DNA from: Arsenicitalea aurantiaca | GTDB lineage: Bacteria > Pseudomonadota > Alphaproteobacteria > Rhizobiales > Devosiaceae | Assembly (NCBI RefSeq): GCF_003994485.1 | Contig: NZ_RZNJ01000003.1 | Span: forward strand, 62,525-126,524 | Length of the DNA: 64,000 nt | Direction: 5' to 3' | Part shown: one piece after another, positions 1 through 9,118 of the stretch | Position numbering within the stretch: position 1 is the first letter of the stretch | Layout: every line of letters starts with the position of its first letter | The notes under the pieces: generated by a model | Told to the model about the DNA's origin: nothing | Databases searched by the model: none | The model's input: the letters and a program-made list of their open reading frames with translations, nothing else | Program-made: the position numbers and the translations under genes

Positions 1-60
1 CATCAGCGCCACGGTGGCCGAGACGCCCTCGGGCAGGAAGGATGTGAGATCGAAAGGCAC
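1..60 (-). CDS. 5' end of an unidentified gene (partial)
   Basis: Twenty codons beginning with a GTG at 58-60 run off the left edge of the window. The visible N-terminus reads VPFDLTSFLPEGVSATVALM. In this frame a stop lies 12 codons upstream of the GTG and no ATG lies between, so GTG is the best start, although no clear ribosome binding site precedes it. There is no signal peptide. In rhizobia a Do-type protease gene often follows ccmH, but the visible residues do not show one. Too little is present to name a product. Confidence 0.35.
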   Translation of the reverse strand, partial: MPFDLTSFLPEGVSATVALM

Positions 61-135
61 GGGCGGGACCGGTTGTTTTTCCCGTGTTAGCCCTCACCCC
101 GCCTGTGAACAAGTCGAGGGCTCTAGCCAATAAGG

Positions 136-627
136 CTAGGTCGCGCGATCCGAGGGCGTTTCGTTCCGCGCAAGGGCTGCGAGCGCGGCTTCTTCCTCGG
201 CGCTGAGCGTCAGCCCTTCGGCCGCCGGGATCGGTTGAGCCTTCCGCCGCCTGATCCCGAAAAAGATCGCAACCCCGCCGGCGATCAGGATCAGCGGCGC
301 CGCCGACCAAAGCAGGATGGTGTGCCAGCCGAGCACCGGGCGCAGCAGCACGAACTCGCCATAACGGTCGACGACGAATTGCAGGACCTGCGCGTCGCTG
401 TCGCCCTCCACCAGCCGCTCGCGCACGAGCACACGCAGGTCCGAGGCGAGCGGGGCGTCGCTGTCGTCGATCGACTGGTTCTGGCACACGAGGCAGCGCA
501 GATTGGTCGAGATCGACCGCGCGCGACTTTCGAGCACGGGATCATCGAGGATCTCGTCCGGATTGACCGCCAGGGCCGGACCGATGGCGAGCGTCAGCGC
601 CAAGAGAAATGCGATGAGGCCCTTCAT
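136..627 (-). CDS. ccmH: Cytochrome c maturation protein CcmH (CycL)
   Basis: Membrane-anchored thiol-disulfide protein (163 aa) that keeps the CXXCH haem-binding motif of apocytochrome c reduced and passes it to the CcmF haem lyase. A signal peptide covers about residues 1-20. The family motif LRCLVCQNQS with its redox CxxC lies near residues 43-52, and a membrane anchor is near residues 103-125, followed by a basic stretch. The ATG overlaps the ccmF stop as ATGA, so translation is probably coupled. A small hairpin (CTAGCC, 5-base loop, GGCTAG) spans its stop codon at 123-139 but has no T-run. Last gene of the ccm operon. Confidence 0.95.
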   Translation of the reverse strand: MKGLIAFLLALTLAIGPALAVNPDEILDDPVLESRARSISTNLRCLVCQNQSIDDSDAPLASDLRVLVRERLVEGDSDAQVLQFVVDRYGEFVLLRPVLGWHTILLWSAAPLILIAGGVAIFFGIRRRKAQPIPAAEGLTLSAEEEAALAALARNETPSDRAT

Positions 628-2606
628 TCGGCCGGCACCGTTCGCTCGCCCGGCCGCGCGGCCTTGGCCGGGGCGCCGACGCGCAGGCGGCGATAGCTGA
701 GCGAAAGCAGCCCGCCGGCGGCCATGATCAGCGTGCCGATCCAGATCAGGGTTACATAGGGCTTGTACCAGAGCCGGACGACGTGGCTTTCCCCGCTGCC
801 GTCCTCGCCGAGCTGCATGTAGACCTGCGAAAAGCCATAGGTCAGGATCGCGGCCTCGGTCGTCGGCTGGCCCGATGCGGTATAGATCCGGCGTTCCGGA
901 TGCGCAGTTCGCGTGCCCCCGTCGGGCGCGGTCACGCTGAACGTGCCTTCCTCGGAAACGAAATTGGGACCGGGCACGTCCTGAATGCCGTCAAAGGCGA
1001 TGCTGTAGCCTGCGATCTCGGTCACGTCGCCGACATTCATGGTCAAGACCCGCTCGGTCTCCCAGGCGGTGACCGAGACGACGCCGATAACCGTCACCCC
1101 GACCCCCAGATGAGCGATGGCCGTCGCCCAGGCCGTACGCGGCAGGCCGAAGAGCCGGCGCATGCTTTCGCGGAAGGGAAGCCGGCCGATGCGCGCCCGG
1201 TCGATCAGCTCGGCGATGGCGCCGAAGCCGACCCAGAAACCGAGCAGCAGGCCAAGCGGCGCAAGGGAGATCGAGGCGCCCGACAAAGCGAAGATGAGAA
1301 TGGCGACGAAGAGCGCGAGCCCCGCGGCGCCCGCCAGCCGCTGCGTTACCGCCACGAGGTCCCCGCGCTTCCAAGCGAGGAAAGGCCCGAAGGGTAGCAC
1401 GATCAAGAGTGGCACCATGATCGCGGCGAAAGTCAGATCGAAAAAGGGCGCGCCGACCGAGATTGAGCGACCCGTCAGCGCATCGAGCACGAGCGGATAG
1501 AGCGTGCCCACGAGGATCGCCCCGGTCGCGGTCGCAAGGAAGAGATTGTTGAGGATCAGCGAGCCTTCCCGGCTGATCGGCGCGAAGAGCCCGCCCTGGC
1601 GCAGGCTCGAGGCGCGGAAGGCGAAGAGGCTGAACGCACCGCCGATCAGGATGGCGAGCATGGTGAGAATGACGAGGCCGCGCGTGGGGTCCGACGCGAA
1701 GGTGTGCACCGAGGTCAGGATGCCCGAGCGCACGAGGAAGGTGCCCAGGAGCGAGAGCGAGAAGGTGATGATGGCGAGGAACACCGTCCACACCTTCATC
1801 GCATTGCGCTTTTCCATGACGAGCGCCGAATGGAGAAGCGCGGTGCCCGCGAGCCAGGGCATGAAGCTTGCGTTCTCGACCGGATCCCAGAACCACCAGC
1901 CGCCCCAGCCGAGTTCGTAATAGGCCCAGTACGACCCCATCGAGATGCCGAGGGTGAGGAAGACCCAGGAGAGGAGCGTCCATGGCCGCACCCAGCGTGC
2001 CCATGCCGCGTCGATCCGGCCCGAGATCAGCGCCGCGATCGCGAACGAGAAGCAGACCGAGAACCCGACATAGCCGATGTAGAGAAGCGGCGGATGGATG
2101 GCGAGGCCGATGTCCTGCAGGACCGGATTGAGATCCATGCCCTGCAGCGGAGCAGGGTTCATCCGCTCGAAGGGGTTGGAGGTAAAGACGGTAAAGCCCG
2201 CAAAGGCAGCGGTCAGCAGCGATTGCATGCCCAGGACGAGCGAGAGCAGGTCCCTCGGCAACTGCCGGCCGAACGCCGCAACCGCCGCCCCGAACAGCAC
2301 GAGGATGAGGACCCAGAGGAGCATCGAGCCCTCATGGTTTCCCCAGACCCCGGTGATCCGGTAGAGGAGCGGCTTGTCGGAATGGGAATGATTGACCGCA
2401 AGGGCGAGCGAGAAATCGGACAGGACGAAGGCCTGCACCAGAACCGCAAAGGCCGCCCCGATCAGCACGAACTGCAGGATCGAGGCCTGCTGTAAAAAGC
2501 CCGCGATCCGCTCGCCGCTCTTCCAGAAGCCCAGCCCCACCACGGCCGAAACGCTGGCGATGGCGAAAGCCAGAACCAGCGCGAAATGACCGAGCTCGAT
2601 GCTCAT
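624..2606 (-). CDS. ccmF: Cytochrome c haem lyase subunit CcmF (CycK)
   Basis: Large polytopic inner-membrane protein (660 aa) that with CcmH attaches haem, delivered by CcmE, to apocytochromes c in the periplasm. The tryptophan-rich WWD haem-handling segment (GWGGWWFWDPVENASF) lies near residue 235, and more than a dozen hydrophobic segments span the protein. I start it at the ATG at 2604-2606 (MSIELGHF...) because this ATG forms an ATGA overlap with the ccmE stop; an upstream in-frame start at 2642 would lie inside ccmE and add 12 non-hydrophobic residues. Length fits the family (about 650 aa). Confidence 0.96.
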   Translation of the reverse strand: MSIELGHFALVLAFAIASVSAVVGLGFWKSGERIAGFLQQASILQFVLIGAAFAVLVQAFVLSDFSLALAVNHSHSDKPLLYRITGVWGNHEGSMLLWVLILVLFGAAVAAFGRQLPRDLLSLVLGMQSLLTAAFAGFTVFTSNPFERMNPAPLQGMDLNPVLQDIGLAIHPPLLYIGYVGFSVCFSFAIAALISGRIDAAWARWVRPWTLLSWVFLTLGISMGSYWAYYELGWGGWWFWDPVENASFMPWLAGTALLHSALVMEKRNAMKVWTVFLAIITFSLSLLGTFLVRSGILTSVHTFASDPTRGLVILTMLAILIGGAFSLFAFRASSLRQGGLFAPISREGSLILNNLFLATATGAILVGTLYPLVLDALTGRSISVGAPFFDLTFAAIMVPLLIVLPFGPFLAWKRGDLVAVTQRLAGAAGLALFVAILIFALSGASISLAPLGLLLGFWVGFGAIAELIDRARIGRLPFRESMRRLFGLPRTAWATAIAHLGVGVTVIGVVSVTAWETERVLTMNVGDVTEIAGYSIAFDGIQDVPGPNFVSEEGTFSVTAPDGGTRTAHPERRIYTASGQPTTEAAILTYGFSQVYMQLGEDGSGESHVVRLWYKPYVTLIWIGTLIMAAGGLLSLSYRRLRVGAPAKAARPGERTVPAE

Positions 2607-3058
2607 CGCGAAGCCCCCAGCGCCACGTCCTCGGGCTCCCATTCGCCCCGCCGCTTCAGCTCTTCGACGAGTTCGCGCGGCATGTAGTTCTCGTCGTGCT
2701 TGGCAAGCACGTTCGACGCAAGGAAGCTGCCGGTCGGGGTCACGCTGCCCTCAGCGACGACGCCCTGCCCCTCGCGGAACAGGTCGGGCAGGATGCCCAC
2801 ATAGCGCGCCGACATCTCGGTCTGCCCGTCGGTCACGACGAAATCATTGGTCTCCCCGACCCGCGTCCACGAGCCGGTCTTGACGAGCCCGCCGAGCCGG
2901 ATCGGCTCGCCCGCCGCAACGCCGCGCTCGGCGATGTCGCTGGGGCTGTAGAAAAAGACGATCTGGTCGCGCAGCGCGACGAGCACCAGCGTCGTCGCCA
3001 GTGCCAGCACCACGGCGAACCCGGCCAGAATGCTGAGCCTCTTCTGCTTGCGCGTCAT
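2603..3058 (-). CDS. ccmE: Haem chaperone CcmE (CycJ)
   Basis: Periplasmic, membrane-anchored haem chaperone (151 aa) that binds haem covalently and delivers it to CcmF. One N-terminal membrane segment (about residues 10-28) is followed by the OB-fold domain. The haem-binding histidine is His121 in the motif LAKHDENYMP, with the conserved tyrosine at residue 125. Both ends overlap the neighbouring genes by 4 bases (ATGA with ccmI upstream and ccmF downstream), which is the usual tight operon arrangement. Confidence 0.96.
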   Translation of the reverse strand: MTRKQKRLSILAGFAVVLALATTLVLVALRDQIVFFYSPSDIAERGVAAGEPIRLGGLVKTGSWTRVGETNDFVVTDGQTEMSARYVGILPDLFREGQGVVAEGSVTPTGSFLASNVLAKHDENYMPRELVEELKRRGEWEPEDVALGASR

Positions 3059-4158
3059 CGGTTACCTCCACCAATCGTCAGTCCGGCCGGGGCCGCAGTG
3101 CTGTCGAGCGGCGCCCGGTCGCCGCCGTCGGGATAGGCCTCGAACGCCAGATCATAGATCCGCTGGGCCTCTTCGACCTCCCCGAGCACCAGTCTCGCCC
3201 GGACCAGGTCGGTCCATTCCTCGATCGTTCCACCCTCGGCCTCGAGCCGGGCCGTGAGCCCGTCGACCATACGGCGGATCGCGGCCTCGTCGACCTCGCC
3301 CGCTGCAGCCGGCGGCGCTTCGCCGCGCAGCGCCGCCTCGGCAACCGCCAGGCCTTCGCGTGCGCTTGCAAGCCAGGGCTCGTTGCCCTCCGCCTCGGCG
3401 AGCAGCTCCCGCCAACGCGGCGCAGCCGCGTCGTAATCCTCGCGCCGCATCGCATCGCCCGCAAGATAGAAGCGCGAGCGCATGTCGCTGGGGGCCCGCT
3501 CGGCGACACTTTCGAGCAGACCGATGATCTCCTCGTCCGCCACCCCGCCGGCCGCCAGCAGCAGCGCCTCGGCCAGGTTGCCGTCATTTGCGGGCGTCGA
3601 TCCCTCGAGCGCGACGATGCGCCGATAGGCGGCAACCGCCTCGTCATAGCGCCCCATCTGGAGATAGACCGGTGCGATCACCTGCCAGCCGCGCAGATCC
3701 TCGGGGTTCGCTGCAAGCTGCCTTTCGATCTGGGCAATGGCGTCGCCGAGATCAAGATCGCGCGCGATGAACTCCGCGCGCTGGGCCAGCGGCTGGGTCG
3801 GCAGGTCGGGCCGGCCGATCAGCCCATAGGTCAGCAGCGTCACCCCGGCGATCACGGCAATCGACGCGGGCACGACGATACGATCGGCCTGCGAGGCACG
3901 GCTTTGCCGGCGCTTGGCGTCAGCGCGCAGCCGCAGCAATTCGCGCGCCAGCTCGCCCTTGGCGGCCACGCCTTCGGCCTCGCCGAGCCGGCCGCTGGCA
4001 ATGTCGGCCTCCAGTTCGCGCAGCTGCAGGCGGAAATGGCTTTCAAGCGCCGCTTCCGCCGTTGTCTCCGGCGCGTTGACCGCGCGCCCGCGCGCCGCGT
4101 AATAAAGCGCAGCGCACGCGATCAGGGTGACGGCGATGGCGATTGACCAGAAGACCAT
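3055..4158 (-). CDS. ccmI: Cytochrome c maturation protein CcmI (CycH)
   Basis: Apocytochrome c chaperone (367 aa) that presents substrate to the CcmF-CcmH lyase. An N-terminal membrane segment (about residues 1-20) is followed by a short cytoplasmic stretch rich in charged residues, a second membrane segment (about 98-117), and a periplasmic region with TPR-like helical repeats (from about residue 140, for example GWQVIAPVYLQMGRYDEAVAAYRR). First gene of the ccmIEFH operon, so the operon promoter should lie in 4159-4287, the divergent gap to the flavoprotein gene. Confidence 0.92.
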   Translation of the reverse strand: MVFWSIAIAVTLIACAALYYAARGRAVNAPETTAEAALESHFRLQLRELEADIASGRLGEAEGVAAKGELARELLRLRADAKRRQSRASQADRIVVPASIAVIAGVTLLTYGLIGRPDLPTQPLAQRAEFIARDLDLGDAIAQIERQLAANPEDLRGWQVIAPVYLQMGRYDEAVAAYRRIVALEGSTPANDGNLAEALLLAAGGVADEEIIGLLESVAERAPSDMRSRFYLAGDAMRREDYDAAAPRWRELLAEAEGNEPWLASAREGLAVAEAALRGEAPPAAAGEVDEAAIRRMVDGLTARLEAEGGTIEEWTDLVRARLVLGEVEEAQRIYDLAFEAYPDGGDRAPLDSTAAPAGLTIGGGNR

Positions 4159-4287
4159 GGATCCGGGGCGGTTGCGTGAGACGGCGACGGCTCAGCCATC
4201 TATAGGCGGAATTTGGCGAAAAGGGCACCGTCCTGCCCCATTCGAGGCCGGGCGCATTGCCGCAGCCCCCGGGTTTCCAGGGCGCAC

Positions 4288-5391
4288 ATGAGCGTGATTT
4301 CCCCCGCACCCTATGATTTTGCCGTCTTCGGATCGAGCCCTCTCGCCCGGCTTCTTGCCGGCCTTCTCGCCCATGAGCACGGCCAGCGGGCCTGTCTCGT
4401 CGGGGAGAGCCATGGCGCCTTCCGGCTGACGCGCGGCATCGACCTCTCGGTCGCCCCCCTCACCCGCCCCGAAACCTGGAGCGTCCTTCGCCGGGGCAGC
4501 GTCGAAACCGAGAAGCTCCTGCTGCGAATCGCGCCGCGCGGGCTCGAGCGCGCCGATCCACTCTTCGTTGCCGAAACGGCCCCTGCCCGCGAGGCGCTCG
4601 CCCATGTGCGCCACATGGCCATGGGCTATGGCTATGCCGTCGAGCGCGTCGGCGAGGGCATCGTCGCCCCGGGGGCGACCGCGCTGCGCATCCGCGACGC
4701 GTTGACGCTCAACCGGCCGCTGCTCGAAACCGCCCTCGACCCATGGCTGAAATCGGCTGGCGTGCGCTGGATCGACCCGCATGACGGCGAACCCGTCATC
4801 AAGCGCGATGGCAGCGTCCGGTTCGGTTCGGGCGGCTCCAGCCTCGAGGCCGCGCACGCCATCCTCGTCGATGACGCTCCGATCATCGCCCATCTGCCGG
4901 CTGACGAGCGGGCCCGGCTCCTCACCGTGCACAGCACGACCACGCTCCTGACTGAACCTGCGGCGCCCCTTGCGGCCCCGATCATGGATTTCCTCGATCG
5001 CGGAGTCCGGCTCAGCCAGCGCCCGCGCCGAGGCATTGCCGCGCTTGCGAGCGGCCCGGCGGATGAGGCGATTGCGCGGATCGGCGCCTCGCTCTCCCAT
5101 CTGGGGCGGCTGCGCCGGGCCGGACAGGCGGTCTTCCAGACCGTCGAAACGCGTGATGGCGCGCCCCTTGTCGGGCCTGCCCGCGGGCTCAGGGCAACGC
5201 TCGTCACCGGCCTCGGTCCGATCGGGGTTTTCCTCGCGCCCAGCCTCGCGCGGTTCATTGCCGGCAAGCCCTCGGTCGAGGAAGCCGCTTATTTCGGGCC
5301 ACGCGAACCCGGCCGTTTCCACCAGCGCGCGCTCGTGGCCGATTATCAGGGCCCGATCGCAGCCGAAGCCGCGCTGGAGGCCGTCTCTTGA
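4288..5391 (+). CDS. FAD-dependent oxidoreductase, DAO family-like
   Basis: Predicted cytoplasmic flavoprotein (367 aa). The C-terminal half carries the D-amino-acid-oxidase-type signature GAPLVGP...VTGLGPIGVFLAPSLARFIAG (near residues 300-340). The N-terminal nucleotide-binding turn is degenerate (FAVFGSSPLARLLAG in place of GxGxxG), so FAD binding may be weak or altered. I chose the ATG at 4288 (MSVISPAPYD...), preceded by AGGG at a suitable distance; an in-frame start at 4213 exists but would enter the divergent ccm promoter region. Its stop overlaps the TTG start of the next gene (TTGA), so the two products are probably made together and may form a complex like sarcosine oxidase beta with alpha. 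The substrate is unknown. Confidence 0.7.
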   Translation: MSVISPAPYDFAVFGSSPLARLLAGLLAHEHGQRACLVGESHGAFRLTRGIDLSVAPLTRPETWSVLRRGSVETEKLLLRIAPRGLERADPLFVAETAPAREALAHVRHMAMGYGYAVERVGEGIVAPGATALRIRDALTLNRPLLETALDPWLKSAGVRWIDPHDGEPVIKRDGSVRFGSGGSSLEAAHAILVDDAPIIAHLPADERARLLTVHSTTTLLTEPAAPLAAPIMDFLDRGVRLSQRPRRGIAALASGPADEAIARIGASLSHLGRLRRAGQAVFQTVETRDGAPLVGPARGLRATLVTGLGPIGVFLAPSLARFIAGKPSVEEAAYFGPREPGRFHQRALVADYQGPIAAEAALEAVS

Positions 5392-7859
5392 TTTCGCCCA
5401 ATCGCATGCGCCCCGGGCTTCCGCATTTCGCAGGCGAGCTCATCGACCGGGACAAGCCCCTCACCTTTCGCCTCAACGGGCGCGATGTGTACGGCTTTGC
5501 GGGCGACACCGTGCTTTCGGCGGCGATCGCATCCGGGATCGAGAGTGCCGGGCGGCATCTCGGTGCCGAGCTCGCGCTCGGGGAACGTCTCGCCCCTCTC
5601 GTCATCGAACGCGGGCAGTTGCGCCGGGACCGGGCTCTCGCCCTGCCGATGAACCGCACACCGGCCATTTCTGGTCTCGACCTCGTCACGCTCGACTGGC
5701 AGCGCCATCCCCTCAATCGCGATCCCCGGCTGATCCGCGCCCGGGACTGGCTCCTCGGCGCGCCACGCACGCTCGGGGTCGATCTCACCGACGCCGCCAA
5801 TCTCGACGGCCCCTGGTTCGATGCAGGGCCCGAGGAGAAGCTGGAGGCCGATCTCGTCGTTGTCGGCGGCGGGGTCGCGGGCATGGGTGCGGCCCTCACC
5901 GCCGCCGGCGCGGGGCACCGCGTGCTGCTCGTCGAGCGGCGCACCCGGCTCGGGGGCGACGCCCGCCTTTTTGGCGCCGTCGAGGGCGAGGAGGCTCCCG
6001 ATGTGCTGGTCTCGCGCCTGCGGTCCGAAATCGCCGCCCACGCCAATGTCGAGGTCCTGCTGGGGACCGAGGCCTTCGCACTCTATGGTGGGCTCGTGCG
6101 CGCCCACCGTGTCGGAACCCGCGACGGGCGTCCCTTCGGGCAGACACTCGCCCTGCGCGCCCGGCGCATCGTGCTCGCCCCAGGCAGCATCGAGCGGCTG
6201 CCGGTCTTTCCGGGCAACCGCGCCGCGGGCGTCGTCGCCATGGCGAGCGCCTTTCGCCTCGCGCAGGATTTCGGCGTCTGGGTCGGCCGCAAGGCGATCT
6301 TCAGCGCCAGCACCAATCTCGCCTATCGCCTTGCGCGACAGGTGATGGAGTGCGGCATAGAGGTCCAGCGCATGACCGATACGCGCGTCAATCCGCAGTC
6401 GCGCTTCATCGATTTCTGCAAGGCGCTCGGCATCACCATGGCGCCAGGGCTGATCCCGGCCTGGGTCCGGCCCGCCAGTCGCGGCATGGGCGCGGAAGGC
6501 CTAGGCGGGCTCACCGTCCGCTTCGTTGCCACCCATGAAGAAGAGGGCGCCGAAACCGCGCCCCGATGGACCGAGCGCTTCGTCGTCTCGGGCGGATGGC
6601 AACCCGATCTCGGCCTCTGGCACATGGCTGGCGGGGGCAGCCGGTGGGCCGTCGAAACCGCGCGCCTCCTTCCCGCAGGCCAGGTCGCTGGCGTCGCGCT
6701 TGCCGGCGCCGCAGCCGGCTATCGCAGCACGGGCGCCTGCAGCCTCAGCGGAGGCGTCGCGGTCGCCCAGCTCTTTGGGCGCAAGCGGCGCGAAGTGATC
6801 GACCGCACCGTGGACGCGACCTATGAGAGCCTTGATGCGGTGACGCCGATCGCTCCGCGGCGGCGCGACCATCAGGGCGCGGCCTATCTCGATCATGGCG
6901 GCAGTCTCGCGGTTCGGCCTGCGATCGAGCGGCGGGGCCGGCGCTTCCTCGTCAGCCGCGACTGGCCGGCGCTTCTGGCCGATCAGGCCCGTGCCCTCGG
7001 GGTCGCCGACATCGCGGCGGCCATCCAGCTCGGCATCATCCCGGCGCGGGACGCCATGCTGGTCGCCCAGGAGAGGTGTGTCGTCGCGGGCAATATCACC
7101 GAGCCCGGCTCCGCCATTCCCGCCATCCTCGCGAGCCCACGCCATGCCCCCGGCCCGCCGGCCTTCCTCGCCGGCCGGTTCGGTGCCCGGCCCACGCTCT
7201 GGCATGTGGCTTCCGACGAGCCGCGGGATTTCGAGGAAGGTTCGCTTCTTTATCTCAATTCCGACGTCACCGACCCGGCCCAGGCCGTCGGGGTCATCAT
7301 TGCCTCGGCGCCCGGCGGCAAGCGCGGCGGCCTTGCCGTGATCGGGCTCGAAACCGCCGAGGCTGGCGGAGCCGTCGTCCTGCGGGATGGCAGCACCACC
7401 CTGCCCGCGCGGCTCGTCGAGCATTTCGAAAGCATGGAGGCCGCCGCCGCCTTGCCGCTCGGCCCGGTTCCCGTGCCCCCGGGGCGCGAGACGACCGATG
7501 CCCCGCCGGCTCCACCGGCACCGCCCGAGCCACTCAATCCCCCCGAAGCGCCGGCGCCGACCTCTATCGAGGATGCCGCGCCACCTGTTCCGGACGAAGC
7601 GCCACACCTCCCGCCTGCACCCACCTCACCGCCACCGGCACGCGCCTTTCCGATGGTGCGCGTCGGCGTGCGCCTGCTCCCGCTCGCCTCGGTCAGGCCC
7701 GCGGTCGCGCTCGATCTCGATGGGTTGTTTCCAGCCGAAAGTTCAGGCGGCGGGTCCGAGCCTGCGCAGGGCAGCGGACATGGCACGGCGGATGACGCCG
7801 GCATAATCGGGCCCGAGCCGGAACTCGGCCATGCGGATCCCGAACTCGAGCCGCGTTGA
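5388..7859 (+). CDS. Sarcosine oxidase alpha-like flavoprotein with proline-rich tail
   Basis: Predicted oxidoreductase (823 aa) resembling the alpha subunit of heterotetrameric sarcosine oxidase. A Fer2-like domain lies at about residues 15-100 (GRDVYGFAGDTVLSAAIASG, no iron-sulphur cysteines). An FAD/NAD-binding Rossmann fold follows at about 153-480, with VVVGGGVAGMG at 157-167 and RRIVLAPGSIERLPVFPGN near 270. After that comes a poorly conserved region that looks like a reduced folate-binding/GcvT-type part. Residues of about 690-760 are very rich in proline and alanine. The usual alpha subunit is about 1000 aa, so the folate-binding module is shortened. The start is TTG at 5388 (TTGA overlap) or ATG at 5406. 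The last 117 bases overlap the convergent gene at 7743-8966. Confidence 0.7.
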   Translation: MISPNRMRPGLPHFAGELIDRDKPLTFRLNGRDVYGFAGDTVLSAAIASGIESAGRHLGAELALGERLAPLVIERGQLRRDRALALPMNRTPAISGLDLVTLDWQRHPLNRDPRLIRARDWLLGAPRTLGVDLTDAANLDGPWFDAGPEEKLEADLVVVGGGVAGMGAALTAAGAGHRVLLVERRTRLGGDARLFGAVEGEEAPDVLVSRLRSEIAAHANVEVLLGTEAFALYGGLVRAHRVGTRDGRPFGQTLALRARRIVLAPGSIERLPVFPGNRAAGVVAMASAFRLAQDFGVWVGRKAIFSASTNLAYRLARQVMECGIEVQRMTDTRVNPQSRFIDFCKALGITMAPGLIPAWVRPASRGMGAEGLGGLTVRFVATHEEEGAETAPRWTERFVVSGGWQPDLGLWHMAGGGSRWAVETARLLPAGQVAGVALAGAAAGYRSTGACSLSGGVAVAQLFGRKRREVIDRTVDATYESLDAVTPIAPRRRDHQGAAYLDHGGSLAVRPAIERRGRRFLVSRDWPALLADQARALGVADIAAAIQLGIIPARDAMLVAQERCVVAGNITEPGSAIPAILASPRHAPGPPAFLAGRFGARPTLWHVASDEPRDFEEGSLLYLNSDVTDPAQAVGVIIASAPGGKRGGLAVIGLETAEAGGAVVLRDGSTTLPARLVEHFESMEAAAALPLGPVPVPPGRETTDAPPAPPAPPEPLNPPEAPAPTSIEDAAPPVPDEAPHLPPAPTSPPPARAFPMVRVGVRLLPLASVRPAVALDLDGLFPAESSGGGSEPAQGSGHGTADDAGIIGPEPELGHADPELEPR

Positions 7860-8966
7860 GATCGCATCGTCATCGGGGGCCCGCCGCAAGCCCTCGAGCA
7901 GGCGATCCACATGCAGCTCCAGCGATTGCCCGGCCTGCGTCCAGCACTGTTCGAGCAGCACGTTGAGCGCAAGGGAATCGCGGCACTCGCGCACCGTGGC
8001 GAGCAGCGCGACGCCGTTGAGCGCGTCGAACAATTGCCGCTCGTCGAGGCGCCCATCCCTGCCGATCCGGAGGGCCGCCGTCATATCGGGCTGAACGCGC
8101 CGCAGCCGCGGCTCGATCCGTTCTGACACCCGCGCGACCATGCGCGCGAGAAGCGCCGCGCGCCGCCCGACCCGCAGCAGTTCGAGCGGCGTCCGCAGTG
8201 CCCGCACGAGCCGGTGGAACCGCTCGAGCGCCCGTCGCGTCGCCTCGATATCGACATGTCCGGGTGGCGCGATCTTTGGCAGCTGCGCCTGTGCATGGGC
8301 CATCAGCGCCTCGATCAGCGGCGCGAAGCCCTCGCGTTCGAAACCGAGCTCGGTCGTGCTTCCGGTCATCCGCGAGATCGTGGCGACGATCCGCCCCGGA
8401 TGCTCCACCGCCCCGATCGCGGCGGTCCAGAGCAGCGCGGTCATCGGCGTGTCTTCGCGCGGCACCCGGGCGAGCGCCGCCTGCAGGCCTGCCTCGTCGG
8501 CGATGGCGTCGAGCCCCTTCCCGAAGGCCCGCGCGCGCACGAGCAAATGTCTCGATTTCAGCGCGCCGAGGACGAGCCGGAGTTGGGAGAAGGCCGCATC
8601 GCTTCCCAATTGTACGCGGAGCCGCCGCTCTGCCTCGCTTTCGGGGGTCGCCGCGTCCAGCGCTTCATGCGCGCGGGCCAGCAGTTCGGGCATCAGCGCA
8701 TCGAGCGCGTCGACCGCCCCCGGCTCCACTCCCGAGATCGCAGGATCGATGAGGTCGCCGCCCAGGTCGCGGACCATCCAAATCCAGCAGGCCTCGGCAA
8801 TGCCCAAGGGGATCGCACCGGCAAAGCCGGCATCGCCGTCTGGCAGGATCACCGTATCGATCAGCCCGAAGAAGGGCCGTGCCACCGGGCGCTCGAGCAA
8901 GGCGAGTCCGGCCGCTGCGCTGCGATGCGCGATCTCAGGCGTCGCCGGGCTCTTGTTCATCTGCAT
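7743..8966 (-). CDS. Conserved hypothetical protein, mainly helical
   Basis: A 407-residue protein that I do not recognise. It has no signal peptide, no clear membrane segments and no metal motif. It is rich in alanine, leucine and arginine and looks alpha-helical, with a leucine-rich basic stretch near residues 245-300. It is convergent with the sarcosine-oxidase-like gene and the two reading frames overlap by 117 bases at their 3' ends. The start may be the first ATG (8966) or the ATG two codons later. The context suggests a link to the flavoprotein pair but does not prove one. Confidence 0.6.
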   Translation of the reverse strand: MQMNKSPATPEIAHRSAAAGLALLERPVARPFFGLIDTVILPDGDAGFAGAIPLGIAEACWIWMVRDLGGDLIDPAISGVEPGAVDALDALMPELLARAHEALDAATPESEAERRLRVQLGSDAAFSQLRLVLGALKSRHLLVRARAFGKGLDAIADEAGLQAALARVPREDTPMTALLWTAAIGAVEHPGRIVATISRMTGSTTELGFEREGFAPLIEALMAHAQAQLPKIAPPGHVDIEATRRALERFHRLVRALRTPLELLRVGRRAALLARMVARVSERIEPRLRRVQPDMTAALRIGRDGRLDERQLFDALNGVALLATVRECRDSLALNVLLEQCWTQAGQSLELHVDRLLEGLRRAPDDDAISTRLEFGIRMAEFRLGPDYAGVIRRAMSAALRRLGPAA

Positions 8967-9118
8967 GGCAAGGACACAAGCGGTTTTGGCCGTTGTCCTC
9001 AGCCTATGCCGGGCGCGGTTAAGAAAAGCTGATGCCGATCGGTAGAAACGACAAAGCCGCCCCGCCCCGCTCAGGGGGCGCGACGGCCAGGCAATCGATC
9101 GGATGCGTTACGGCGCTC

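Noticed and set aside
123-139. Hairpin CTAGCC/GGCTAG at the end of ccmH as a terminator
   Set aside because: It overlaps the stop codon and is not followed by a T-run on the minus strand.
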